Source: an uncultured Porphyromonadaceae bacterium
GTDB taxonomy: Bacteria > Bacteroidota > Bacteroidia > Bacteroidales > Muribaculaceae
Reading direction: 5' to 3'
DNA: 9,489 nucleotides
Assembly (NCBI GenBank): GCA_905212215.1
Contig: CAJMDR010000051.1
Span: forward strand, 1 to 9,489
The notes beneath the pieces are model-generated. The model worked only from the letters and a program-made list of their open reading frames with translations. It had not been told where the DNA came from and made no database searches. Each line of letters begins with the position of its first letter. Position 1 is the stretch's first letter. This document shows, piece after piece, positions 1 through 8,300 of the stretch. A program made the translations under genes and the position numbers.

Positions 1-1121
1 CGGAAGCCATTAAGACATTGCAGAAGGCAGCTCCCAACTATCCTGATGTGGGCAAGTTGACTACAGTCTACGAAGGTGTGGTACCGCAATATAGAATAAA
101 CATAGACCGCGACAAAGCTACTCTGATGGGTGTCGGCATCAACGATATCTATTCTGCATTAAGCTCGTTTGTGGGTGGTGGATTTGTGAATGAATTCGAG
201 GATTTCGGACGCATGTATCATGTCAACGTAGCAGGCGAAGGAGCCTCAAGACGGCATCCGGAAGATATTCTAAAGTTAGGCGTAAGGAACAATACCGGTC
301 AGATGGTGCCTTTCGAGTCTTTTGCCACCATAGACCGCGACATGGGCGAAGCCTCTGTGAACAGGTACAATATGTATGAAACGGCGGCTATCACCGCGAC
401 TCCACCTCACGGCACTTCCTCTGGCGATGCCATAAAAGCCATGGAACAGATGGTGAAAGCTGAACTCGGAACTAACTTCTCCTATGCATGGACAGGAGAG
501 GCTTATCAGGAAACCGGCGCAAGCACTACCATTTCCACCGTGCTGATTTTCGCCGTGATTCTTACGTTGCTTGTATTGGCGGCTCAATATGGTTCCTGGA
601 CAGACCCTATCGCAGTCATTATTTCAATGCCTACCGCTGTATTAGGCGTTGCTTTAGGATGTATCTTCATGGGACAGAGCGTAAGCATTTACACTCAGAT
701 CGGTCTGATTCTGCTATTGGGCATGAGTGCCAAGAACGCCATATTGATCGTGGAATATGCCAAGGAATACCGCGAGGCCGGACAGGATGTGCGCAAAGCC
801 GCTTACGACGCAGGCAGAGTGAGGTTCCGACCCATTATGATGACTGCTTTCGCCTTCATCTTCGGTGTCATGCCTATGCTCTTCGCCACAGGAGCGGGTG
901 CGGGAAGTCGGTTAGCCTTAGGTACCGCCGTAGTATTTGGAATGTTCGTCAACGCCATAATAGGCACCCTGTTCGTGCCTAACTTCTGGGAACTGCTGCA
1001 ACGGTTCCAGGAAAAGTATCTGGCAAAATATTTCAAGGTCAAGGATACCAGCAAACCCAGTGACGGTGACACAACCGCCGGGTCCTCCGGCGATGGAGAT
1101 TCCTCTTCGGGAAGTATATAA
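1..1121 (+). CDS. RND (HAE1/AcrB-type) efflux permease, C-terminal part
   Basis: Inner-membrane pump subunit of a tripartite drug/proton antiporter. The gene enters from the left: the frame is open from base 3 (first residues EAIKTLQKAAP), and no start is visible. About 373 residues remain of a family that is usually near 1,050. The first part is the periplasmic porter/docking domain (VPQYRINIDRDKATLMGV and the VPFESFATI stretch are typical). The second part is a run of membrane helices starting near ISTVLIFAVILTLLVLAAQY. The motif GLILLLGMSAKNAILIVEYA matches the AcrB segment containing the proton-relay lysine, and RFRPIMMTAFAFIFGVMPM followed by the Gly/Ala-rich loop is the usual late-helix signature. 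After the last helix there is a hydrophilic tail rich in Ser, Gly and Asp. The substrate cannot be told from this part. An upstream membrane-fusion partner is expected but lies outside the window. It is convergent with the operon to its right and unrelated to it by orientation. Confidence 0.96.
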   Translation, partial: EAIKTLQKAAPNYPDVGKLTTVYEGVVPQYRINIDRDKATLMGVGINDIYSALSSFVGGGFVNEFEDFGRMYHVNVAGEGASRRHPEDILKLGVRNNTGQMVPFESFATIDRDMGEASVNRYNMYETAAITATPPHGTSSGDAIKAMEQMVKAELGTNFSYAWTGEAYQETGASTTISTVLIFAVILTLLVLAAQYGSWTDPIAVIISMPTAVLGVALGCIFMGQSVSIYTQIGLILLLGMSAKNAILIVEYAKEYREAGQDVRKAAYDAGRVRFRPIMMTAFAFIFGVMPMLFATGAGAGSRLALGTAVVFGMFVNAIIGTLFVPNFWELLQRFQEKYLAKYFKVKDTSKPSDGDTTAGSSGDGDSSSGSI

Positions 1122-1160
1122 ACATCTCCTCTTGGGTATCAAATAATGTCCGGGGTCCGG

Positions 1161-1204
1161 GGGTGTTGTCAATAAAAATGCGGATGTGCGTTTATGACAC
1201 ACCC
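1161..1204. terminator. bulged hairpin between convergent genes, possible terminator
   Basis: The left arm at 1161-1176 and right arm at 1191-1204 (TTTATGACACACCC) pair over 14 base pairs with two single-base bulges (T1167 and A1172) and a 14-nt loop. The right arm ends directly before the DUF2284 stop codon at 1205-1207. It sits 39 nt after the RND stop. There is no clean U tract on either strand, so a role in ending both transcripts is inferred from its place, not from a classic terminator shape. Confidence 0.35.
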
Positions 1205-1744
1205 TCAACCGTTATGAAATACAGCTCCCACCAAAGTAATCTGTGGCGGCAGGAAGCCATCTCTGCCCCATTGCAAGGGTATGGACAGCAACTCCGCGAT
1301 AATAGCTGCCACATTGAAGCCAAGAGCCTCCAGAGAGGGTCTGACAAGTTCCGGATGTCGGCATGGCGTACCTTTTCTCCGGGCGCATGGCAGGTCGCCG
1401 CAATGTGTACATTTTCCAATGGTGGCCGAACATATTCCGGAGTGCTCTTTCTCCAGACGCATAAGCATCTGTTCAAGATACTTGCGGGCCGGAGAAAGCA
1501 ACTCGCCGCTTTTCTCAACAGGAGTCTGAGGTGCTATTTCCACCGTGACGGAATAGATGGTGGCATAGTTAAAGCGAAAGATCTCTTCTAACCTTTCATC
1601 TAGTAATGGCGGACAGCTCCATTGCGTCTTGTACAACCCGCACTCATGACATCCTTTCAGGGTAATTTCAGGGCAATGAAACCGCTCCCTCAGGATGCTT
1701 GTATCCGTAGTAACCTGGTGTATCTCGTATTCCTCAGGCAACAT
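1205..1744 (-). CDS. DUF2284 family cysteine-rich metal-binding protein
   Basis: Small cytoplasmic protein of 179 residues, recognised as DUF2284 (COG5423-like predicted metal-binding protein). It has two cysteine groups: C24, C32, C35 and C44 (the last in WSCPP), then C105, C112, C115, C120 and C128 in the stretch from KCTHCGDLPC to TPCRHPELVRP. The second group followed by RPSLEALGFNV is the family signature. The spacing suggests an Fe-S cluster or other metal site. The biochemical function is not known. The ATG at 1744 was chosen because it overlaps the permease stop by only 11 nt and has an AAGGA-like site about 10 nt upstream, unusual for this group; the longer frame would start with TTG at 1777 and overlap by 44 nt. 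It is the last gene of the operon and is probably translated by coupling to the permease. No signal peptide or membrane segment is visible. Confidence 0.85.
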   Translation of the reverse strand: MLPEEYEIHQVTTDTSILRERFHCPEITLKGCHECGLYKTQWSCPPLLDERLEEIFRFNYATIYSVTVEIAPQTPVEKSGELLSPARKYLEQMLMRLEKEHSGICSATIGKCTHCGDLPCARRKGTPCRHPELVRPSLEALGFNVAAIIAELLSIPLQWGRDGFLPPQITLVGAVFHNG

Positions 1745-3092
1745 CGCTGTTTTCCTTTTTACCGAACTTAGAATCAATCTTCACACTCAGGCAGGCTATG
1801 AAGGTAGCGGCCGAAAGCAGCACGACAAGCATGAAAAAGTTAATATATCCCTGATGACCTCCTCCGAAGAACATAACCGAGTCCAACTGCTCGTAGATCC
1901 ATCCTGCCGCCATGCCGGGAAGCATCATTCCCAAGGCCATGAAAGCGGTACAGAAAGCATAATGGGCAGTCTTCCATTTGCCCTGCGAGAAGTATATCAG
2001 ATAGAGCATAAATGCAGTGAAGCCGAAGCCATAACCGAACTGTTCCACAAAGATCGCGATGTTGATAAACAGCAATCCGGCGGCATCTGTTTCCGGCTGA
2101 AGAAGCGCCAGGAAGAAATATAATATACATGGCAGAGCAAGAGCCATTGCCATCGGCCACAGCCAGAATTTAAGTCCTTTCCTGGCTATTGCTATACCTC
2201 CAAGTATTCCTCCGGCAAGAATCCCTATCACTCCTGTTATACCGTTCGCTATGCCTACCTGTGCGGTAGTCATGGCAAGTCCTCCCATGGCTCTTGTGTC
2301 AAGCAGGAAAGGTCCTACGAGTTTGATGCACACCGCTTCCGGAAGCCGAAATAAAAGCATGAAGGCTATGGCGCCTATTATGTTGCTCTTGACGAAGAAT
2401 GTGGCGAAGGTAGAGCCGAAATTGCTTAAAATCTGCCGGAAGTTCTTTTCCTTTCTCGGCACATCGGCCTCTGCCTTTGGCATGAAGAAGCGATGATAGA
2501 GCGCCAACAGCAACATCAATGCTCCGACAATCATAAATACTGTTGACCATGACATTACCACCTGGCTTTGCGACGCCGTTTCCCCTTCCTTCAACCCTTG
2601 CATTTCAAGTATGCCGGCAAGCCATACAAGGCCTCCGCTGGCAAGCAGTGAGCCTATGCGATAGAAAGTACTTCTCAAACCTACATAGGCCGCCTGTTGA
2701 TGGTCGGTAAGCTCAAGCATGTAATAGCCGTCTGCCGCTATATCGTGCGTAGCGGAGAAGAATGCCGCTAGCCAGAAGAACGCTAACGTGGAAGAGAAGA
2801 AAAATGAAGTATGGATAAAGAATGCAATCAAAGCGAAACATATACCCATGAGCAACTGCATGTAGAGCGTCCATTGGCGCTTGGTGCCTATGATGTCTAC
2901 GAATGGACTCCAGAAGGGCTTTATCACCCACGGCAAATAAAGCCACCCTGTAAAGAATGCCATCTCCGCCTTACCGACATTCATTTTGGTATAAAGGTAG
3001 ACGGTAAGGGTATTGACTACCACATAAGGCAATGCTTCAGCAACGTATAGTGTTGGCAACCATTGCCAGGGTGATACTTGTTTCGTTCTCAT
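1734..3092 (-). CDS. AmpG-like MFS permease (PAT family), likely muropeptide/anhydro-sugar importer
   Basis: Inner-membrane transporter of 452 residues with about twelve hydrophobic segments. It looks like the AmpG branch of the major facilitator superfamily: N-terminal WLPTLYVAEALPYVVVNTLT, WLYLPWVIKPFWSPFVD at 50-66, GTKRQW at 69-74, and THDIAADGYY at 115-124, which corresponds to the conserved D-(I/V)-A-x-D-(G/A) segment of AmpG proteins. Known AmpG proteins import GlcNAc-anhydroMurNAc (with or without peptide) for cell-wall recycling. The true substrate here is inferred from family and from the amidase in the same operon. The start is the ATG of an ATGA overlap with the DUF4922 stop, a strong sign of translational coupling; no Shine-Dalgarno sequence is seen. 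The end overlaps the DUF2284 start by 11 nt. Length is slightly below Gram-negative AmpG (about 490). Another imported sugar or peptide remains possible. Confidence 0.82.
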   Translation of the reverse strand: MRTKQVSPWQWLPTLYVAEALPYVVVNTLTVYLYTKMNVGKAEMAFFTGWLYLPWVIKPFWSPFVDIIGTKRQWTLYMQLLMGICFALIAFFIHTSFFFSSTLAFFWLAAFFSATHDIAADGYYMLELTDHQQAAYVGLRSTFYRIGSLLASGGLVWLAGILEMQGLKEGETASQSQVVMSWSTVFMIVGALMLLLALYHRFFMPKAEADVPRKEKNFRQILSNFGSTFATFFVKSNIIGAIAFMLLFRLPEAVCIKLVGPFLLDTRAMGGLAMTTAQVGIANGITGVIGILAGGILGGIAIARKGLKFWLWPMAMALALPCILYFFLALLQPETDAAGLLFINIAIFVEQFGYGFGFTAFMLYLIYFSQGKWKTAHYAFCTAFMALGMMLPGMAAGWIYEQLDSVMFFGGGHQGYINFFMLVVLLSAATFIACLSVKIDSKFGKKENSDVA

Positions 3093-3955
3093 ACAGGAGA
3101 TGGTGTTTCAGTAGGTGAATAACAGGTCGCTTTATAAATATCGGCGATCAGGTCGGGAGTAAGATTGTTGAAATCATCTTCCTTTACGGTCACCATAAGC
3201 CCGGCCACATCCAAGGCTCCCGGCGACACCATCGGGTTCGGATAGCTGGCGGCGCGATGTCGACGCCGCGGAAAGAGCATGCCGCGCAATGTATCCTCAC
3301 CTTCCTTCCACACAAAAAGATTGGATAAATCTTTATCAGGTACGGCAGGAAGGGAGGTTATGGTTTGCTCATCACCCTTCATGCTCCAGAAACCTGCAGG
3401 ATGAAAGACTCCGAGGTGGCCACTCCAGATAATATCCTTTTTGTGCGATGAGTGTTTCAGGCTGACAATTTCCAAAAGCGGGATATAGGTTTTGGGAACG
3501 GCCTGAAAATGCAGGTGGTCTGGCGCCGAGGCTCCCGCTCTCGCCCCGTTGTAAAAGAAAGCAAAATCGGGAAATAGTTCTGCTGCCTGTATCATGGCTT
3601 TCACAGGATATTCATCCTGTGGTATATGTCTGTTGTTTACTATGGTAAAATGATGGTTGAGTATTGGAAAGGGATTCACCAATATCTCGAAACCGGCAGA
3701 TTGTAATGCATCATTCACTATCTGCTGCTGCGGACGATTTTTCCCACAAAGGAAACATGGCCTTTTCGCTATGCTGGCTGCATCCACTTTTGCTGCCGTT
3801 GACACCGCTCTTGCTGGATTGAAGAGAAGTATTATCTCAGGCTCTCCCTCCAGACTGTTCAGTTTCACCGCTCTGCGGCGACATAGCTGCAACGCTGCAT
3901 AACGTGCTGCCGCATCAGGCCAGATGGCAATCTGCTTATTGAAGAAACTTAACAC
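3089..3955 (-). CDS. DUF4922 protein, GalT/HIT-like putative nucleotidyltransferase or phosphorylase
   Basis: Cytoplasmic protein of 288 residues without signal peptide or membrane segment, recognised as DUF4922. Visible sites are a CxxC pair (C67, C70 in RPCFLCGKNRP), NPFPILNHHFTIV at 94-106 with N100-H101-H102, and GASAPDHLHFQA at 141-152, which gives the His-x-His-x-Gln arrangement (H147, H149, Q151). In GalT, Ap4A phosphorylase and related enzymes the second His of this motif is the nucleophile that takes up the nucleotide, and CxxC plus histidines can bind structural zinc. So a nucleotidyl-transfer or phosphorolysis reaction on a sugar nucleotide is plausible, but no substrate is known to me. 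The start is GTG; no in-frame ATG occurs before residue 121. It lies 18 nt after the glycosyltransferase stop and in the same frame, and its stop overlaps the permease ATG by 4 nt. A near-C-terminal SPGALDVAGLMVT segment is typical of the family. Confidence 0.8.
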   Translation of the reverse strand: MLSFFNKQIAIWPDAAARYAALQLCRRRAVKLNSLEGEPEIILLFNPARAVSTAAKVDAASIAKRPCFLCGKNRPQQQIVNDALQSAGFEILVNPFPILNHHFTIVNNRHIPQDEYPVKAMIQAAELFPDFAFFYNGARAGASAPDHLHFQAVPKTYIPLLEIVSLKHSSHKKDIIWSGHLGVFHPAGFWSMKGDEQTITSLPAVPDKDLSNLFVWKEGEDTLRGMLFPRRRHRAASYPNPMVSPGALDVAGLMVTVKEDDFNNLTPDLIADIYKATCYSPTETPSPV

Positions 3956-3973
3956 TTTACCACTTTTTGTATA

Positions 3974-5320
3974 TTATTCCGGCAACATATCACATCGGTT
4001 AGCCTCCATGCGGGCTAACAATTCGCAACTTCGTAGAAAATCCTTGTAGAAATTGTATTCATTGGTCTTTTCTATGCTCAGGTTTGCATCAGAATTCCCC
4101 TTCCACCTTCTGCAGTTGTAAATGGGCTGGAAGATGCGGCCTATCCTATATTCTCGGCTAATCCTCAGAAGCACCGCATAATCCTCGCCATAACTTACGT
4201 TGGGAAGCAGATATTGCCTCAGTACCCCGGTGAAGAAAGCTCTCGGCGCACCGAAACCGTTCAGGCGCAAGGCATTGTCTGCACCATATTCATCAGTCCA
4301 TTCATCGTGAGATATGACGCCGGGGGGTAATACATTCATATCGAAATCGGTCATGGTATAGCTTCCCACTACCGCAGCACAGTTGTTGGCGTAGAAGCAG
4401 TCGAGAATTTTGGTCAAGGTATCGGGACCGGAATAGACATCATCGCTGTCAAGTTGCACGGCAAAGCGCCCGCAATGTTCGCTCATAACCGCCTTATTCC
4501 AGCAGCCTCCTATGCCGAGATGCTCTCCTGCCGTAGGTCGCAGTACTATAAGACGCGAATTCTCCGAAGCCAATTTGTCAAGGATTTCAGAAGTCCCGTC
4601 GGTGCTGCCGTTGTCAACCACTATTACGTTGAAATCGAACAACAGATTTTGACTGAGAGCACTGTTAACGGCGTCGGCTATGGTGGCACATCGGTTCCGT
4701 ACCGGAATTATGACGGAGGCTGCAACAGGGTATTCACCTTGATTGAAGTCTACCTGCTCCTTGGTGCCTGTCAAGGCATTGATACGCCTCAGATGTTCTA
4801 TGAAGACCTTCTCCATGGCCTGTTGATAGGACCGATTACGAGGATTTACGTAATCATGCTGTTTCTCCCCGCTTAACCGCATGTCTACTCGTGGCATGGT
4901 ATAGAGCGATTCCGGGATAAACGCTATCATGTGGGCTATGCCCAAAGAAAGTCTCAGAGCATACCAGCCGCCGTCGGGCAGTTTGCTTGCTTCATCTGAC
5001 ATCTCGCCTATCGCTCCGATGACATCGGCCACATTGAGCATTACCAATCCTCCGAAATCGAAATCATCGCGTAGACTGCCGGGCTGATATTCCACTCCCG
5101 GATGTTCGGTGATGCTGCCGTCGGGTTCTTCTAAGCGATAACTGCTGAAAACCATACTTGCGTCAAGGTAATCGCCGCATTGACGCATACGGAGCTTACA
5201 GTTACTGTCAAGCTGCAAAGGCCTGTCGGTAAGGCTTACATACACATATTTCTCCAGTTCCCCGTCAAGCAGCTCTTTCTGAAGCTGCCCTACGTTCCTA
5301 AACCGTATTATAGAACTCAT
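3974..5320 (-). CDS. family 2 (GT-A fold) glycosyltransferase with an N-terminal extension
   Basis: Predicted cytoplasmic glycosyltransferase of 448 residues without membrane segments. The catalytic domain begins near residue 200: [10 protein letters not shown] (201-210), [10 protein letters not shown] (234-243), and QLDSDDVY (289-296), whose D291/D293/D294 form the metal and nucleotide-binding DxD motif. GED at 378-380 sits where GT2 enzymes often carry the acceptor-side ED. The first 190 residues are not a standard GT2 start; residues 53-184 resemble residues 313-440 of the same protein, suggesting an internal half-domain duplication. Donor and acceptor sugars cannot be read from the sequence. 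The ATG at 5320 follows the amidase stop by 53 nt, with no Shine-Dalgarno sequence. Its place between a cell-wall amidase and a GalT-like protein suggests work on a cell-envelope glycan or salvaged sugar, which is inference. Confidence 0.88.
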   Translation of the reverse strand: MSSIIRFRNVGQLQKELLDGELEKYVYVSLTDRPLQLDSNCKLRMRQCGDYLDASMVFSSYRLEEPDGSITEHPGVEYQPGSLRDDFDFGGLVMLNVADVIGAIGEMSDEASKLPDGGWYALRLSLGIAHMIAFIPESLYTMPRVDMRLSGEKQHDYVNPRNRSYQQAMEKVFIEHLRRINALTGTKEQVDFNQGEYPVAASVIIPVRNRCATIADAVNSALSQNLLFDFNVIVVDNGSTDGTSEILDKLASENSRLIVLRPTAGEHLGIGGCWNKAVMSEHCGRFAVQLDSDDVYSGPDTLTKILDCFYANNCAAVVGSYTMTDFDMNVLPPGVISHDEWTDEYGADNALRLNGFGAPRAFFTGVLRQYLLPNVSYGEDYAVLLRISREYRIGRIFQPIYNCRRWKGNSDANLSIEKTNEYNFYKDFLRSCELLARMEANRCDMLPE

Positions 5321-5349
5321 TTACCGTTGTTGTGATTATGGATGTATTG

Positions 5350-5366
5350 CAAGTACTTGAATCAAG
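5350..5366. promoter_or_regulatory. overlapping palindromes in the amidase-glycosyltransferase gap
   Basis: CAAGTACTTG (5350-5359) is a perfect 10-bp palindrome. It overlaps CTTGAATCAAG (5356-5366), a second palindrome with a one-base centre, so the shared CTTG can pair either way. Both lie in the 53-nt gap after the amidase stop. Function is unknown; a processing or attenuation element or a protein site is possible. No promoter-like element is visible beside it. Confidence 0.25.
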
Positions 5367-5373
5367 AACCTGA

Positions 5374-8300
5374 TTATTCAAGAATATGAAGTACCTGTTT
5401 CATCAAGGCGTCGCGCTGTTGCTGCCCTTTGATAGACTCGAAGGGAACACTCATGGTGAATACTTTGCCGTGACCCGGCTTGCTGAACATCGCTGCGCCG
5501 TTACCGTTGTCACTGAATATCATCATGGGGGTTGACGGTATCTTCTGCGAAGGATGAAGTACATCGGGATTCTCGACTATGTACATATCCTCGTTAAGGG
5601 TATTGGAATACGTCATGCTCCCTTTATGTAAGCCTGCCTGAACGCCTTCCGACGTTACTTCTATGCGTGCGTTGGAAGGCTTGGATGACCTTTCAGCTAT
5701 TATGCCGAGCACTTCTTCAGCGAAGACCGGAGTCTTCTCAGCCACATCGCTGCCTATGTACTGACCGCTGACGAACAGATGACCTCCCTTTTCGATATAT
5801 GTGCGCAGTTTCTGTTGCAATGCAGCCGGGAAGGCCTCATAAAGGATTCCTACTTTACCGTTGCCCACGGTAGTGGTTTTCTGCTTGCCAAGTATCAGAT
5901 CAACTATTTTGTACTGTTCAAGTTTCACATCGCCTTTCTCTACCGCTCCGGCACTGCAGGAGACGAAGCTATAGCCTGCGCTCTCAATGCTAACGCCATG
6001 AAGAGCAACGAAATCGAATGTATTGCCGGCTATTACCTTGTCAACATAACTGCTGCCGCTGGCTCCGGCACTTCCGGAGGCTTTGTTGAAATTGGTCTGG
6101 TAACCGGTGAAATGAATGTCGCGGATATAAGGTACCCCGAAGTCTTCGTCTGACTTGAATCCTGCACTTCCATCCTTACTATAATGTTCCGGACCGGAAA
6201 TGCGGGTAAAGCCGTTCACTATCATTACCGGCTGACGGTTGTCGCCGCCGTCACGCAGAGCCAGTACTTCGCTGTCGAAACTCAGTCCGCCGTCGTTTAC
6301 CGCAACAATCTTGAAACTGTGAATAAGCTTATCTGTTACACGTACCTTGAAATGGGTATCTTTAACTATGGCGATGCGGCGGAATCCGAGTTCTCCCTGC
6401 GTACGTTCCAGAATGACATACTTGTTGGGCATCGCAGTAGGTTCGAGTTTATCGGGAGTCGGATCCCAACGCAGTTCATACTCGCCGCGACCTTTGGCCT
6501 TAGTGATTGCAAAATTCTTCACCGGCAGAGGCTGGATTACAAGTTCTCTTCCTTTTCTTTCGGCAAGGAAACGTGCCATGCCTTTATAGATTGCGCGGCC
6601 CACTGAGAAGCGGAAATTCGGATCCATGCCATACATCATGTCGGCGTAGTTCTGATGCGACATAAGCTCAATAAGAGTTGCCGGAACCTCGGGAACTCTT
6701 GCCTCAAGGTAAGAACGGTCCCACATAGGGCGGCGGGTCCAGCGGGGTTCATAGGTATGGCGTATGTCGCCCGTTATCTGCTTCATGATTACGTCGGTAA
6801 GCATACGCGAATTCATGCGCGGTGTGCCATCGGTGTATGATGAGCCGCCATTGGTGTAATATATGCCGAGTGTGCCAACGAAACTGTCATCACTCCGTTT
6901 TCCGGCATCGGAATGAAGAGCGAAGCTTAGGTCTATAGGTATGTGCATGCCCTCTTTTTTAGGCAGTACACGGCTTCCTCCGGCAAGGTAATTGACCCAG
7001 TGTCCGCGGTCGGTATAATCATCCTTATAGTCGTTCTTGCCGTGGTAAGGTGAATATACGCTTTCCGGGAATCCGGCCCAATGCAGCCAGTAACGGGCAC
7101 CTTCAAGATAACGGGGAAGACCGGATGTCTTGAACGATGGTACTCTTCCTTTCTTGACAGGTGACGCCGGAGTGGCCGGTTCCTGCTGGTCTACAGCTCC
7201 TTCGTCCTCTTCCTCTTCCTGTTGATCGTTCTGGGTCTGTTCCTCAGTGGGAGTGTTATCGGGAGTGGATGGGTCATAATATATGTCGGAACGTCGTGCC
7301 GAACGCTCTATATTACCCATGCCACCACCTATCTTTATCGCATCGGCGGTAACGACGGTATTGGCTCCTTTGTTGGTGAGGTTTGTAAGTGCCACTACCG
7401 GTTCTTCATCGCTGGCTCCGGCCTTGAAAGGGAATGTACCCAAGTAAATCCACGTACCGCCTCCCATCTTCTGGTTAACGGTGAACTCACGAGAGCCGCC
7501 GGAATAATTCACGGTGTAATGAGCATCGGTGGTGGAATTCGGCAATGTCTTGTAGCTCACATATACTGCATAATCTCCCTGCTTCGGTATATCGGCATAC
7601 CAGGCGGCTACAGAAGGCTTACCTTTGCTGATGGTAGGCACTTCCATATAAGTACCGTTGGTAAAGGGATTCTCGGTATCACGGAATGCGGGAAGGTCAT
7701 AAATGAATCCTTCTCCTTTGCCTACTGTCCATTTCTGCGCTCCGTTGGTGATACGGAAATCCGTCTGAGAGTATACCTTACCGCCTGGATAGGTGTCATT
7801 GTCAACAATTACCTCATTACGATTGATGTCGCGTTCGCGGGGAAGGAACACATTTGCTCCTGCATTCTCCAGCATAGGAACAAGATATGGCAGCACATAG
7901 CTCATGGTATAGACATCCTCAATTGTCTCATAAAGGAATCCACGTTGCCATAACCAACCTCCCGCATCGTTGCGGTAATAACGTCCATGGCTGTGCCACA
8001 AAGCTATATTATCGTTGTTCAAGCCTTTTGAAAAGCTTGACCAGGGATCTACAGGCTTAATGAAAACAGGATTCTGACGGTATTCTTCCGGAAGTTTGTC
8101 AATGCGGGATATATAATATGACAGGTCATGACGACCTACCTTAAGCGACATGGAATAGTTCCTTACTGAATCAGGCAAAGCACGACGTATGGCGCCTTTC
8201 AGATCGCCTATATACTTCTGATTGATGGGGAGATATGTAAAGTTGTCGTTCAATGATACATTAGCCTGTCTACGACGGTTGTCCAGAGTGACGGAGTTTA

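Noticed and set aside
915..1202. Catalytic glutamine amidotransferase activity for the amidase C-terminus (positions given as protein residues)
   Set aside because: The fold-like pattern is present but the nucleophile-elbow Cys is not visible (SGQY instead), so only a structural or binding role is supported.
1163..2123. Plus-strand open frames opposite DUF2284 and the permease
   Set aside because: They have no family resemblance and oppose conserved cysteine motifs and membrane segments on the minus strand.
7222..7953. Long plus-strand open frame inside the amidase gene
   Set aside because: It is antisense to the conserved golvesin and amidase region, has no recognisable family and no promoter; the minus-strand frame carries the conserved residues.
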